Below the pieces are notes generated by a model, which was not told the origin of the DNA, made no database searches, and saw nothing but the letters and a program-made list of their open reading frames with translations. From assembly GCA_032719365.1 (NCBI GenBank), contig CM064871.1:69303586-69367585 (forward strand): a DNA stretch of 64,000 nt, given 5' to 3'. The DNA comes from Prinsepia uniflora (Eukaryota; Streptophyta; Magnoliopsida; Rosales; Rosaceae). The number at the start of each line of letters is the position of its first letter. Within the stretch, counting starts at the first letter, position 1. A program made the position numbers and the translations under genes. Shown here piece by piece: positions 23,263 through 35,086 of this stretch.

Positions 23263-23587
23263 TAATTGTTATTTAGGGAATGTCTATATTTAAATGAACT
23301 GCAAGTTCATAACCAAACTAGTGTAAAAGAACCTGAAGTTTCCTTCATAAATTCATGATTACATGTTTATTCCAAATTAATCATACCATTTTGTAGTTCT
23401 CATTAGTTGCTTGTGGATTAGTTTTTCCAAAGAACTAATATTGTTATTTACTTCTGGTAAAGAATGGCACATCTCAATAAGCTTCATCTTGATGCGTTAG
23501 AATTTTCTGGAAAAAAAAAAAAAACTATTATCAGTGAACTGAAGATGTAAAGCTTCATCTCACCACAAAAAGAATTCGCTCCACCAT

Positions 23588-25337
23588 TGATAGGTCTTTA
23601 ATTGTGCTTTATTTTATATTATTTTATACCCTTTATACTTGTCTTTTAATGTTAAAATACCAAACAATTAGAGAAAATAATATATTTCGTGGGAAATTTT
23701 TAGATATAAAAAAAGCTTGAAATTTTGAGCATTTTGGCGAAAGAATTGTCCCAATTTGAATTATAACGAAGAAATTATAGACGAAATTTGATGGATAGTT
23801 ACTAAAATGCAGTTGTAGCCCAAGATATCATCCAACCCATATCCATTCAACATCCCAAATCCATCTGCGCCAGCCCATGCAACCCAATCCAATCAGGCCC
23901 AGAAGCCCAGCCAGTGTCAAGCCCGATCCAGTGCATCAGCCCAATTCGTGGCCCACGAAGCCCAGCCCAGGTTCGCGCCAATAGCGCCTGCTGAAGCCCC
24001 TTCTATCCGTTCGGCACACGTGCGCCGATTCCACAAATCCCGTGTCAGAGCGCGTGCACCAACTCCACCAACTCCTGCTCAGTGCCTGACGAGCGAACTG
24101 CAGGGCCTTTTTCAGCACCCACCTACTAAGCCTGCTCCACCTGCTCTGTAGTACCATGCCGAGCCATCCCCTGTAATTTTCTACATTAAACCTACTCCAA
24201 CTGCTCCCTTCTGCCTATTTTCCAGCTCCAATTAAACGCTAAAAATCAGTTTTTCATCATTTCCTTCATGTAATTTTTTATTGTTTTTGTTTTCTATTTT
24301 TATTTTATTTTTTTAGTTTTCGTTGAGGCACCTTTTCTATAAATAGAGAGGTGATTCTCATTGTTTAGGGGTCCTCTCCTTCTCCTCTTTTCTCTCTTTG
24401 TAAAGATATTTTGAGAGCTTCTTTTTCCTTTGTTTTACATTTTGTTTCTTAGTTTTTTTTCTTAGTTATTTTATTCTAAATTTTCTTTACTTTTTCTTAG
24501 ATTTTATTAAACTTCTCTTTGTACACATTTTTATACTTTCATTAAAAAAAACCTAAGGCTAGGTAAGGAAATTTGAGAGTTTTTAAGACCGAATTCCTCG
24601 TATTTTCTCCTTCATCTTCACACAGTTCTGCCTGCTGTCAGGGTTCCTTGTGAGAAACCATGTTTTTCTATTGAAACTCTTATTATTGTTTCGGTTTTAC
24701 TTATAATTCAATATTTATGTTGGTATTTTCTTTCTAATATTTGTAAATGTGAATACAATTTTCATGTGTTTTACTTCATGAATTTTAGTTATTTAGTACA
24801 TTTCAAAGCTAAGTGTCGGCCGCTGTCGGTGCACTTAGAATAGGATTGAAGAGATTTAAATGTCGGCTGCTATCGATGCATTTAATCAAAAGCTTAAGGT
24901 AAATGATATTATAAGTGTCATCCGCTATCAGTGCATTTATAATATTGAAAAACGTATTTTGGTAATTGAAGTAAGATTTCGTGATTGGTTCAATGTGTAT
25001 ATAATGTTAGAGTGTTGGTAAAAAAATTGTGTTTGAAAGAAGTCTATTTTAAGAGTAGTTAAATAATGTGATTGTTAATTTGAGTAGTTTAAAAACGTAG
25101 TTTAGGCTACAAATCTTTCCCAAACCCCCCAAATCATTTATTCTTTAATTTTTTTATTCTTTAATTCATTCATTTAATTATTTATTATTCTTTTATACTA
25201 ACCATTAAAAAAGGTTTCATAATTTCCCCGGTTAAGAACGATCTCTATTTACCAATACTATATCTACAAAAAAAAAGGTTTAAATTGTATATACTTGAAT
25301 TACGTGTTTATTTAAATGCGTAGTCCAAGCGTAGTAA
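23588..25337 (+). mobile_element. ~1.75-kb LTR-like element G1 (plus orientation)
   Basis: Homologous, in inverted orientation, to 29954-31717. It starts TGATAGGTC at 23588 and ends near GCGTAGTAA at 25337 (GCGTAGTCA expected from the other copy). Shared blocks: TTTTATACCCTTTATACTT, a GCCCA-rich stretch, repeated 'CGGCCGCTGTCGGTGCACTTA' style words near 24810-24940, and GGTTAAGAACGATC. No ORF of note and no exact TSD. Taken as a solo LTR because the other copy has TG...CA ends and a TSD. Confidence 0.7.
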
Positions 25338-26433
25338 GCATCTAAGAAAGTAATGTAACTTGAAAGCATCAAAGAGCTGATGGGTATGTTTCTCATCCGG
25401 AAGCACATGGATCGGGCACTACAACATGAGTGTCTCGGTGAAGAAAACTCAAGAACACTATAGGTTCTACTGGCAGATCGATTCGATCACCAAAAGGATA
25501 TTTTCTTGCCTGAAGCAAGACATCATAACAATAATCTTCGTTTTCATGATTTCAAATCCTTAAACGAATACAGCTTTGAAGTATTCCAAATTTGTTCTCT
25601 TCACACATTTTATGGGGAGAAGCTCACTGAAGCTGACCTCCTTGAGAAGACTTTATCCACATTTCCTGCTGGTTGTATTGTCTTGTAGCAATAATACAAT
25701 GAGAAAAATTTATCAAGTTTGCGGAGTTGATCACTACTTTATTACTTGCTGAAAAAGAACAACAACTTGTTATTGAAAAATGATCAATTACAACCTATTG
25801 GCAGAAAAGCAACACCTTTAGCTGAAGCAAATGTTGTTCCTCATCGCGATTCAAATCGCGAGTGTAGAAACTGGGGACATGTTAGAGGCACAGGCATAAC
25901 CGCCTTAGACGCAATGGCCACCCGTACAACCGAGATCAACATAACCACGACCCATGTGGCTGAGGTAATCGTTGTCAAGGCCCACATGGTGGGAACTGCG
26001 CTCCTTTAGCCCCGAAGGCCCAAAATGAAAGGAATATTAGTCTGGTCAATCACGATCATGATCAGAACAAGCAAAACTTATGCTATAGAGGTGGAGAACG
26101 AAATCACTAGTCTCGCACTTGTCGTGCATCAACTTAAGTTGTTGAAGAGTATCGCATAAGATGCGGACCTCGAGAGACTAGTTTTGCTGAAAGATTGGTT
26201 CTCACTAATGCCACCCTTGCAATTACTGATTTCCAAATTGCCGCTAATGATGAGAATTGAGACCTCAAAAAATATGGAAATGGTCTATACATGACCATTA
26301 TTAGAACAATTGAGGTAAATCATATGGCTAACCAGAAATTACCTAACCCAAGCAACTACTTATATGGCATGACTAGTTGGGACACCCAGGCCAAGGTATG
26401 ATGAGCCATATCCTCAATACATCACAAGGGCAT
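25338..26433 (+). pseudogene. Copia D gag remnant
   Basis: Broken frames read LADRFDHQKDIFLPEARHH, then LRFHDFKSLNEYSFEV, KLTEADLLEKTLSTF and, after stops, a Gly/Arg/His-rich tail. This is the UBN2-type gag of Retrofit/Ale copia elements (nucleocapsid/capsid precursor). Stops at 25687 and 26008 and frame changes make it non-functional. It is continued after the hAT-like insertion by pol sequence. Confidence 0.75.
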
Positions 26434-26441
26434 CCCTTTAC

Positions 26442-27352
26442 CAGTGACGAATCCAGGAATTTTTTTTCAAGGGATCAACTTACAAAATTCTCTAAATATA
26501 CTTGTAGGAAAATTATACCCTTCAATTTACATTTTGATACTTGATATAATAAGTATAATAAATTTATGCCAATCAAACTACTAAATACAAAAAAAAAAGA
26601 CTGAATCATAGTAAATTATTAAAATCAAACGAATATAAATTATTTTTGTTATGTATATCGATTGACCTTAAGACATGTCATTTGATCAAAGTGATGAGAA
26701 ATAACACCATAGCATAAAGACATTTTCTCACAAATTTAGATATTAATATATTTTACATAAAAAATTATACAAGAATGTAGGATCTAAATTTTTTCTTAAA
26801 CTTCAAGTCCTAAAAGAAATAGAAGCGTATTACCATAAGTTTTTGAAAATGACAAAGGAAATTTCATTTTTTTTCTTATGAGAAATTCTAGTGACACTTT
26901 AATTAATACCTTTTAACAAAACAACAAAAAATTTGTAGTGGGCTTGAGAATGAGTTTCTGAATTTGTTTTATTTGTATTGGATTTACCACCTTTAGATAA
27001 AAGGCCCAACACTCCAAAATAAATTTGTGGGCTTCAGTTTTTCTTGAGTAAGTTGGTAATTGGTAAAGGATGGGCATTGGGCAACGCTAGCATGGATTGT
27101 TTTTAAGAAGAACTTACTCATAACGACGTCATTTTGAGTAAGCTTTTATTAAACAAAACAATCTACAGATCCACCCATCTTCTTCCCTTTGTTGTAGGTG
27201 TTCTTCAAGACCCGAAAAAAAAAACCCAGATTTCTTAAGAATAAAGGGCAAAAAATTCAATCTTTAGGGGTAAAGATACATCTTTTAAGGGAGGAATTTA
27301 GAGGTTTAAGGGGTCAATTGACCCCTCTTGCCCCTTAATAAATTCTCCCATT
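26442..27352. mobile_element. hAT-like non-autonomous element, 911 bp
   Basis: Starts CAGTGACGAATCCAGGAATT and ends near GGGGTCAATTGACCCCTC followed by TTGCCCCTTAATAAATTC, a layout common in plant hAT-like non-autonomous repeats. Flanks CCCTTTAC (26434-26441) and CCCCTTAC (27353-27360) form an 8-bp TSD with one mismatch. Comparison with the copia at 58780 confirms that copia sequence is continuous without it. Terminal inverted repeats are weak and there is no ORF. Confidence 0.65.
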
Positions 27353-27360
27353 CCCCTTAC

Positions 27361-29750
27361 TAATAAGAACATTGTGTTTAGTGAAACATTATGCCAAGTT
27401 TGCTCAATGGGAAAATTGAATATTAGACCATCATATGCAAAGATGAGTAAGAATACACCTCCTTCTTGCAAAGGATATACTTTGATATTTGTTGACCTAT
27501 CCAACCACTATGTAAACCATTTAAATATTTCATGGTTTTCGTTGATACATCGACAAGGTGGCCACATGAGACGCTATTGTCCACATGCAATGCTGTGTTT
27601 GCTAAACTTTTCACTCAAATCATTAAATTGAGGCCCCACCATCGGATTGTCCTATACAGTTCATAAGACTTGATAATAACAACGAGCTTACATCAAAATC
27701 ATTTGATGGTTATTGAATGTCCCTTGGGATTAATGTTTAACATCAGATTCCCCATGTTCACACCCAGAATGGTCTCGTAGAAGCATTCATTAAACGACTG
27801 CAAATGATTGCACGGACCTTGGTTATACACATAAGCTCCCAATTTATGCACGGGGCTATGTAATTTTGCATGTAGTCATGTTGGTCTGGTTGGGGCCCAC
27901 TGCCACTTGACCCTATTTAGTGCTTCAGTTGGTGAATGGGTACGAGCCTGACTTTTCACACTTACACGTTTTCGAGTGTGTAGTTTAAGTGCACATGGCA
28001 CTTCCGCAACATACAAAAATGGGACCTCAACGCATGAGGGGCATATATGTCGATTATGAATCTTCCTCCATTATATGCATTTAGAGCCCTTGATAGGCAA
28101 TCACTTTACCGCTAGCTTTGCGAAGAGTCACTTTGATGAGACAGTCTTCCCGTTGTTATAAGGGAGATAAAATTGTCAAAGTTACTGAAGAACGACATGA
28201 ATTGACGTGGAATGTCTCCACTATGTATCATCTTGATCCTCATATTGCACAAAGTGAGAATGAAGTGCAGAGAATTTTAGATCTATAGAGTGTAATTAAT
28301 AATATGCCAGACATTTTCTCTAATCTAGGTAAAGTAATGAGATCACATATACCTGTTGAAAATATTCCTACAAGGATAGACGCCATCGTAGGACGTTCCA
28401 TCCCTGATGGACGAGTCGTCCCAGGCGAGGTACAACCATGGTGGCTAACTATTCAAATGACCCTGTTCAGAAGAGAGGTAGACCAATAGGTTTGAAATAT
28501 TCACATTTCCAAAAAGGGATAAATTTGGCATAATCAAAGCCCTTAGAAATCTTATTATCAACTGATCCATCTTATGAGATAATTCGGGATTGTGGGTCCC
28601 TTCGAGAAGAGACAATGTTGGGGGATGCTCCGACGTCTGAACCCACTCTCAAGAATAGAGAGATCTCAGTAAATTATATATGCTTAAGTGAGATATGAAA
28701 TTGGAATGATATTATCGGCGATAGTAGATTTGTATTCACAATCAAAGCCCTTAGAAATCTTAATCCCAACTGATCCATCTTATGAGATAATTCGGGATTG
28801 TGGGTCCATCCGAGAAGAGACAATGTTGGGGGATGCTCTGACGTCTGAACCCACTCCCAAGAATAGAGAGATCTCAGTAAATTATACATGCTTAAGTGAG
28901 ATACGAAATTGGAATGATATTATCGGCGATAATAGATTTGTATTCACAACAGATACCAAAAAAATAACTAATGATGATATCAAACATTGCAAGTTGATGA
29001 ATTTCAACATATAGAAGATTGACCAAATTGGAAGGAAGAAATCCAAGTCGAATTAGATTCCTTAGAAAAAAAGGAAGTTGTTTAGACATGTAATTCCCAT
29101 ACCTTCCCATGTTAAACCTATAAGATTTAAATAGGTATTTGTAAGAAAGCGTAATGAGAAGAACAAGATTATGAGATACAAAACATGTCTAGTGGTGCAA
29201 GGATATCCTTAATGCCCTGAGATTGATTACGAGGAAATATATTATCCCGTAATGGACATCATAACATTCCGCTACCTTATCAATTTGGTAGTTTCTGAAG
29301 AAAAAAAAATGAGTATGCACCTTATGGGTGCGATTACAATTTATCTCTATAGGGTCTGGATACAGATATATACATGAAAGTTCCTGAAAGATTTAGGATA
29401 CCTGGTGCAAATAGTTCTAGACCACGGAACATGCTCTCCATTCATTTGATGCGCTCACCTTACAGATTAAAACAATCTGGAAGGATGTGGTAGAACAATC
29501 TAACTGGGTATTTGATCAAAGTGGGATATGTGAATGCATTATGCCCATGCACTTTTATTAAGAAAAAAAGTTTTGGGTTTACTATTTTGGCAGTTTACGT
29601 CTATCATATGAATTTGATTGGTCTTCCTAAAAAGATTCAAAAACTACTAAGCACGTGAAGTTAGAATTTGAAATGATTGATCTTGGGAGAACAAACTTCC
29701 GTCTTGGTGTGGAGCTCGAGCACCATGTAGATGAGATTTCTAGATCCTAA
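27361..29750 (+). pseudogene. Copia D integrase-to-reverse-transcriptase remnant
   Basis: Broken frames match the pol of Retrofit-type copia and the parallel element at 62497-64000: a post-integrase block (YVDYESSSIICI near 28050, HFDETVFPLL near 28130), the linker NMPDIFSNLGKVMRSHIP and GRSIPDG (28304-28480), and reverse transcriptase pieces (IDYEEIYYPVMDIITFRYL near 29222-29280, PRNMLSIHLMRSPYRLKQSGRMW around 29415-29490, CTFIKKKSFGFTILAVYV). Many stops. It includes the 208-bp tandem duplication at 28533-28948. Confidence 0.75.
28533..28948 (+). repeat. 208-bp tandem duplication inside copia D pol
   Basis: ATCAAAGCCCTTAGAAATCT occurs at 28533 and again at 28741, and the following ~205 bp are near-identical (shared GATCCATCTTATGAGATAAT, ACAATGTTGGGGGATGCTC and GATATTATCGGCGATA). 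Only scattered substitutions separate the units. Confidence 0.9.
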
Positions 29751-29953
29751 GAAGGACTCTTATTGCCCCGCAGATAATAATGAAGATAAATTGACACCAA
29801 ACCTCCAAATCGTCGAATTCACCTTCGTACACACTTCCGTAATTTATGGAAATCTCACAACCTGTCATAATTAACCAAATTACCAAAATACCCCTAGAAT
29901 AACCTAGATTGAGGAAGAAACTAATCAAACTCCATTTCTAGCATGCTGCGTAT

Positions 29954-31717
29954 TGACTACGCCCAAACTACGCATTAAATTAAACACGTAATTTGAGTAT
30001 TGTGCAATTTAAACCCTTTTTGTGTTGATGTAGTATTGGTAAATAGGGATCGTTCTTAACCGGGGAAATTAGGGAACATTAATAATGTGTTAGTGGGAGA
30101 TGAATAAAAGAATAATGAATTAAAGAATTAGAGAATAAAGAATTAAAGGAATAAAAGAATAAAAGAATTAAAAGAATAAAAGAATAAAAGAATAAAAGAA
30201 TAAAAGAATAAAGAAGGGGGGTTTTGAAAAGATTTATAACTAAATTAAAGAAAACACTAATTAAGAATTAAAATGCAAATGCTCATGCTAATTGGAATTT
30301 ACAAACCATAGAGTAGTTTCATAGACAAAACCCACACTTTTACGTAAGTAATTTCGAATTAACAATCACATTATTTAAACTACTCCTAAAAATAGACTTC
30401 TTTCTAACATTTTGCTCATAAAAAAATCAATCACGAAATCCTACCTTCATCATCTCAAATACTTACATATATCTTTCAATATTATAAATGCATCAACCAT
30501 TAATGTGCGTCAAACATCAATATGCTTCAAACATTTACAACATGATTTACCTTAAGTTTATAATTAAATGCGCCGACAGCGATCAACATTTAATCTCTTC
30601 AATTATACTCTAAGTGCACCGACAGCGGATAAAACACTTAACATCAAATTGAAGTTTAAGCACTAAAACATATGAAGTAAAAGAAATTCAAAAAGTAAAA
30701 CACATGGAGATTGCATTCTTACTTACAAATGTTAGAAAGAAAATACCAAGAACAATAGTAAAGAAGAAATGAAAATAACATAAAAATAACATAAATTACG
30801 AATAAGAATTAAAAGAAAACTAATTAATAAGAAAATCTACAAGAAGTAAAAATGGTCCCCAAAAATGTCTCTCAAAAGAGAGAAACAAAAGAACTAACTA
30901 AGAACTAAGAACTAAGAACTAAGAACTAAGAAAGAAATGGAAGAATGAAACTAATTGGGGACTCCCAAAATACATGAATTGAAGCCCTATTTATAGGTAA
31001 AAAAAGCTATCAAAAATACATAAAAAATACAATAAAAAAAATGTGGAATAGTGGAATGATGAATAATGAAGATTTGTGATGATGCTAAGATGTAGTTTTA
31101 GTTGATTTTGTGCTGGAAAGTGGGAAAAGTGGCTGGAAAAATCAGAAAAATATGAGAAAGTGGAGCAGTTGGGCTAGTGGATGTGCAGGTGGGCTGTTGA
31201 GGATTTGGGCCAGGCGGATTGGCTGCTGCAGTGGAGAAGCGGGCCTGGGTGTGTTGGATCTGCTACGCGGGCCGAGCAGGTGTGGGTAGCGGGCCAGCGG
31301 GCCGGAGCTTCTGCTGGGCTGAAGTGCTGGAACTGAATGCGGGCCTGGGATTGCACGGGCTGGGCTGGCGGGCTTTGCTGGCGGGCTGGATCACTGCCGT
31401 GCGGGCTGGGCTTCTTTTTCTTTTTTTTTCTTTTCTGTTGGGCTGGGTTGCAAGGTTTATAGATTTGGGCTGTAAGAAAGCTGAAATTAATTTATTAATT
31501 TAATAATATTTCACCGAAATTCGTCCATAATTTATTTGTTAAAATTCCGATCGAGACGATTCTTTCGCCAAAATACTCCAAATTACAAACTTTATTTATT
31601 TAAACAAAAATAACACAAAATAAATTATTTTATCTATTTATTTATTATTTTAATATTAAAAGCTAAGTATAAAGGGTATAAAATAATATAAAATAATGCT
31701 TATTTGAGGACCTATCA
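29954..31717 (-). mobile_element. Solo LTR G2, 1764 bp, CGTAT target duplication
   Basis: On the minus strand it starts TGATAGGTCCTC and ends GGGCGTAGTCA, with an exact 5-bp TSD CGTAT at 29949-29953 and 31718-31722. It is the inverted counterpart of 23588-25337. It contains an (AATAAAAG)n-like tract at 30114-30212, an (AAGAACT)n tract at 30892-30932 and a GGGC-rich stretch at 31160-31460. No internal domain. The lineage of the parent retrotransposon is not identified. Confidence 0.85.
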
Positions 31718-32335
31718 CGTATCAACGAACTCGGGAGACTGAGACTTTCCCAACAGCGTTTTTGGAATTGCCAAAAACCTTCCCGGTCAAAAAGGCAATA
31801 CTTCGACTTTGACAAAGAAAAGTCAACCTTTAACGTCTAGGGGTAACATGGTCACTTTCATTCAACTTTTCCAATTTCGCGTTTCCTTGAAATCCAGATC
31901 ATTACAACCTACCAACTTTAAAAGATTTTTGTCCTTGAAATTCGCAATCAATCTAATCCAGCAGTCTCACCCACAATCCAATGCTAATCACAAATCTTGA
32001 CTTAAATATACTTTCACGTATTTCAAGAATAATAACTTGTGTTTTTATTTCATCGAAGCAAAATAGTTTTGTATGCATGCATGGTTTTGGAAACGGAGGG
32101 TAAACGCTAATGTTTTCAAACTACGTTTCAAACTATTTATTTTTGTCCACTCACACGTCTTCTTTTTTTTTGAAACCCTCCAGGGCCACTGCACTAAAAT
32201 CGAGGCTCTAGAGGTGGAGGGATGAACTAGCGAGGTTTGTGTTTATCCCTTGTCTGTCATGGTTTCTGTCATACGAATGCAGGATCCGGGTGTACTGTTC
32301 CTTTGTTTTTTGGGTGGGGTCCTGTCACCAAAAGT
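31718..32335. mobile_element. Gypsy LTR debris (pieces in both orientations)
   Basis: 32072-32335 is a plus-strand LTR 3' end of the common family (ATGCATGCATGG, TTGTCCACTCACA, closing GGGTGGGGTCCTGTCA). 31720-31906 looks like the 5' end of a minus-strand copy (AAAAGTCAAC near 31820, TCATTACA at 31899-31906). 29751-29953, left of the solo LTR, may belong to the same debris. Limits uncertain. Confidence 0.55.
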
Positions 32336-33532
32336 TTCATATCTAAATGCAATTGGTGCATTATTTTACTTGGCTCAATGGACTAGATCAGACATTTCAT
32401 TCGCTATGAACTTTCTAGCTAGATTTAGCTTCGTGCCAATACGCCACCACTAGAATGGCATAAAAGATATGTTCTGATACCTCAAAGGTACAAGGAATAT
32501 AGGTTTTTTCTATCCTTATGCATTGAGGAATGGATAAAATCCCCTTGATCCTCTAAATGATGCACGCGTTGTTGGATATGCTGACACAGTTAGGTCTACA
32601 AAACAGACCATTTTTTCCACATCTTCGAATCATGCAGAGATTCTAATTCTTCACAAAGAATTTATGAATGTATATGGTTGAGAGCCATTATGGGGCATAT
32701 TCGAAGTACTTGTAGATTGCACTCTACCAATAATGAATCGATGATTATCTATGAAGGTAATGTTGTCTGCATCGAACTGATAAAGACCGATTTTATTAAA
32801 GGAGACAATACGAAGCATATTACACCGAAGTTCTTCTTCAACCAACAATAGCAAGAACATCAAAAGATTAAGATCAACTCAATTCTATCTCATGACAGCC
32901 ATTCATATCTTTTCACCAAATCAATACGAAGTCTACATTCCAATAACATGTGCTAGGTATTAGCTTACATAGATTGGCAAATTTACAAAGTCTGTAGTTT
33001 TCAGGAGGAATCGATATCAAGGGGTGTATCCTGAAGTATACCAAGTACCCAAAAGTATATTGAGTATCCTGAATTATACTCACATGACCATCATGTACTC
33101 TTTTATCCTACAACAAGGATTATTTTGTTCCATTAGGTTTTGTTACCTGATTAGGTTTTAACGAGGCACATTTTTCGATGGTCACCCCATGAATGATGCA
33201 TCCTAAAGATGCCATGATTTGACTGATATGCATATCTTTTCACTTTAACCATGAGTTTTTTCCACTGGATTTACTGCGCAAGGTTTTGGTGTAGTAACTC
33301 AAATGTATCCTATCTCAAAGACACATTATCTACTCATGATCCAAAAACAACGACTCCAACTACGTTTGGAGATTCTAAAGTGACAACTCAGTATCCACGC
33401 GCGCTGCGCTATTTTTCCTTTGACATAGGTTATTTTTGTCTTACTGGAATTTTGTCACCTAACAAGATTTAACGAGAAAACACATAGGCACATAGCCAAA
33501 CAGCACTATCACATGAAATATCCAAGAGAGAG
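32336..33532 (+). pseudogene. Copia D RT end/RNase H remnant and 3' region
   Basis: Reads KVSYLNAIGALFYLAQWTR, DISFAMNFLARFS, then DMF-YLKGTRNIGFFYP and TSSNHAEILILHKEF, matching the end of reverse transcriptase and RNase H of Retrofit-type copia (family motif YLANCTRPDIAF, LLARxS, ATSSNHAEI). Stops are frequent. From about 33020 the sequence is non-coding and carries the TTTTTCCACTGGATTTACTG and TTTTAACGAGGCA blocks usual before the 3' LTR of such elements. Confidence 0.75.
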
Positions 33533-33814
33533 TATTGTAAATTCTTGGAAGTTAGTGGCTATTATCATGTAAGAGTAAAAAGACTTTTGTGTATTTGGTT
33601 AATTCCTTAATGTATATAAGAGTAATGTTTATTATTATTTTTCTAATACAATAATATAGAAGATCAGTTATCTTTTTGCATCCTAAACTCAATCTCTCAA
33701 ATGTAGGTCTAACCCAGGAACTTCACAACAATTTTTACTATGGGTTATTTTACAATTAATTCTAATTTGAATAGACTTATCTAATATATTTTGCACATTA
33801 ATAGGACTACGTCT

Positions 33815-34170
33815 ATGTTTCTGCTTTACGAATATAATTTTTTTTATTTTTACAGATGAATATGATTCTTTCGGGGCATATATTATAAAAGTGTTATTCC
33901 TATTTTGGCATTTATAACTTCTGGGGTTTTAGCGCCTATTAACATAGGACTAGAAAAACTATTGAGTTATGAATTAGGGATAGAACCAATAGGAGAGATG
34001 CTTGGTTACAATATAGAATCATGTATTATATGTTTGCTCTAGTTTTTGTTGTTTTTAATGTTGAAACAGTTTTCCATTATCCTTGGGCAATGAGTTTCAA
34101 TATATTGAGACTATCCATATTTATAGAAGCTTTAATTTTCATGAATTATTTTTTCAACTCTCACAATTCC
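33815..34170 (+). pseudogene. ndhC: Plastid-derived ndhC fragment in the nuclear genome (NUPT)
   Basis: ATG at 33815 reads MFLLYEY. After an inserted A/T-rich bit of about 25 bp the next frame reads SVIPILAFITSGVLAPINIG and then EKLLSYELGIEPIGEM, and a further frame (34021-34140) reads YYMFALVFVVFNVETVFHYPW then AMSFNIL and IEALIF. This is the order of NdhC (NDH subunit 3), a membrane subunit of the chloroplast NADH dehydrogenase-like complex. Frame changes, a missing C-terminus and copia sequence on both sides show it is an old plastid DNA transfer, not a gene. Whether 34171-34485 is also plastid-derived is unclear. Confidence 0.88.
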
Positions 34171-34485
34171 AATAAAATGCAACTAGGTCTAGTTACCATA
34201 TGAATTGACGACCATAACGTATATGGATAGAACCTATAGCAGGGCCAAGGTAGTGTACGTGTTTTCTTATTTGACAATTAGTTCTAAAGAGAAAAATTTA
34301 GAAAGCAAACTTCATATAATTCCAAAAACACGAGTTTTCTCAAAGCCTCTTGTTCATAAATATATCGACCCTTTATTGCCAAGTTATAGAATGTCGTTTT
34401 CTCAAGATGTAGAATCGATACTTTTTTCTTTGCCAAGTTATAGAAAAAGTGTCAATACATGCATCGACACTTTTTTGCAAATTAC
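34171..34485. other. Spacer with small inverted repeat
   Basis: No gene recognised. Contains AAAAAGTGTC (34444-34453) and GACACTTTTT (34466-34475) around a 12-nt loop, and the word TGCCAAGTTATAGA twice (near 34378 and 34431). Confidence 0.4.
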
Positions 34486-35086
34486 GGTTGGACCCTAAGC
34501 TAGTGCACTGATCAGTAAGTGTGTGAGCTATGTGAGTTAGTTAAAACAGTTAGGGGAGCACCATCACGTGGGGAGTGAGGTGGATTACTTGGAGAATGAG
34601 AAGTGCTAGCTATCACATGCTTCTAGGCTTAGGATCCAAGTGTCTCTTTGTAATTGGATGAGCTTTTAAAATGTAACAGCCTCCCTAACTAACTAACTAA
34701 CTAACTATCTATACAAAACTCACATATAAGTAATCTAAAAGAAATTAAGGAAATACAACACACAGATTGAAGAAGAAACTGAGATAGTTTTCAATTCTCT
34801 GCTCATAGACATTTTATCAAACACATTGTGTGCACTGTGAGTCATTATTGTAGAGTTCAATCCTACAACCAGTAACCTAATCCAGAATTAAAACCAGCAA
34901 GATCAAACCATCTACTACTTGTGATCAACCTATCCAATATAGTTTTCTAGCTAGTGTGTGCGTGTTGATTCAAGAAGGAAACAAGAAAAGTACCTGAAGC
35001 ATCCTGCTGCTGATCACCAACATGGTATCAGAGCTTTGACGGCCTCTGATCTTGCAACTGGGACGTGACTTAAGGAAGAAGCTAAT

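Larger units (their letters stand above)
19809..33726 (+). mobile_element. Degenerate copia element D (Retrofit/Ale type), heavily interrupted
   Basis: Two related ~170-190-bp end repeats at about 19809-19970 and 33533-33726 share GGAAGTTAGTG, ATCATGTAAGAGTA and the block GAAGATCARTTATCT, and are read as the LTRs. Between them lie, in copia order, a leader (19971-20913 and 23272-23587), gag (25338-26433), integrase to reverse transcriptase (27361-29750) and RNase H plus 3' region (32336-33532). The similar element at 55431-64000 supports this order. The element is interrupted by a MULE, an hAT-like element, two ~1.75-kb LTRs and gypsy LTR debris. No TSD could be recognised, so the outer limits are approximate. 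Confidence 0.65.

Noticed and set aside
34444..34475. Hairpin AAAAAGTGTC/GACACTTTTT as a terminator
   Set aside because: Intrinsic terminators are not expected in plant nuclear DNA, and no transcription unit ends here. A plastid origin could not be shown.
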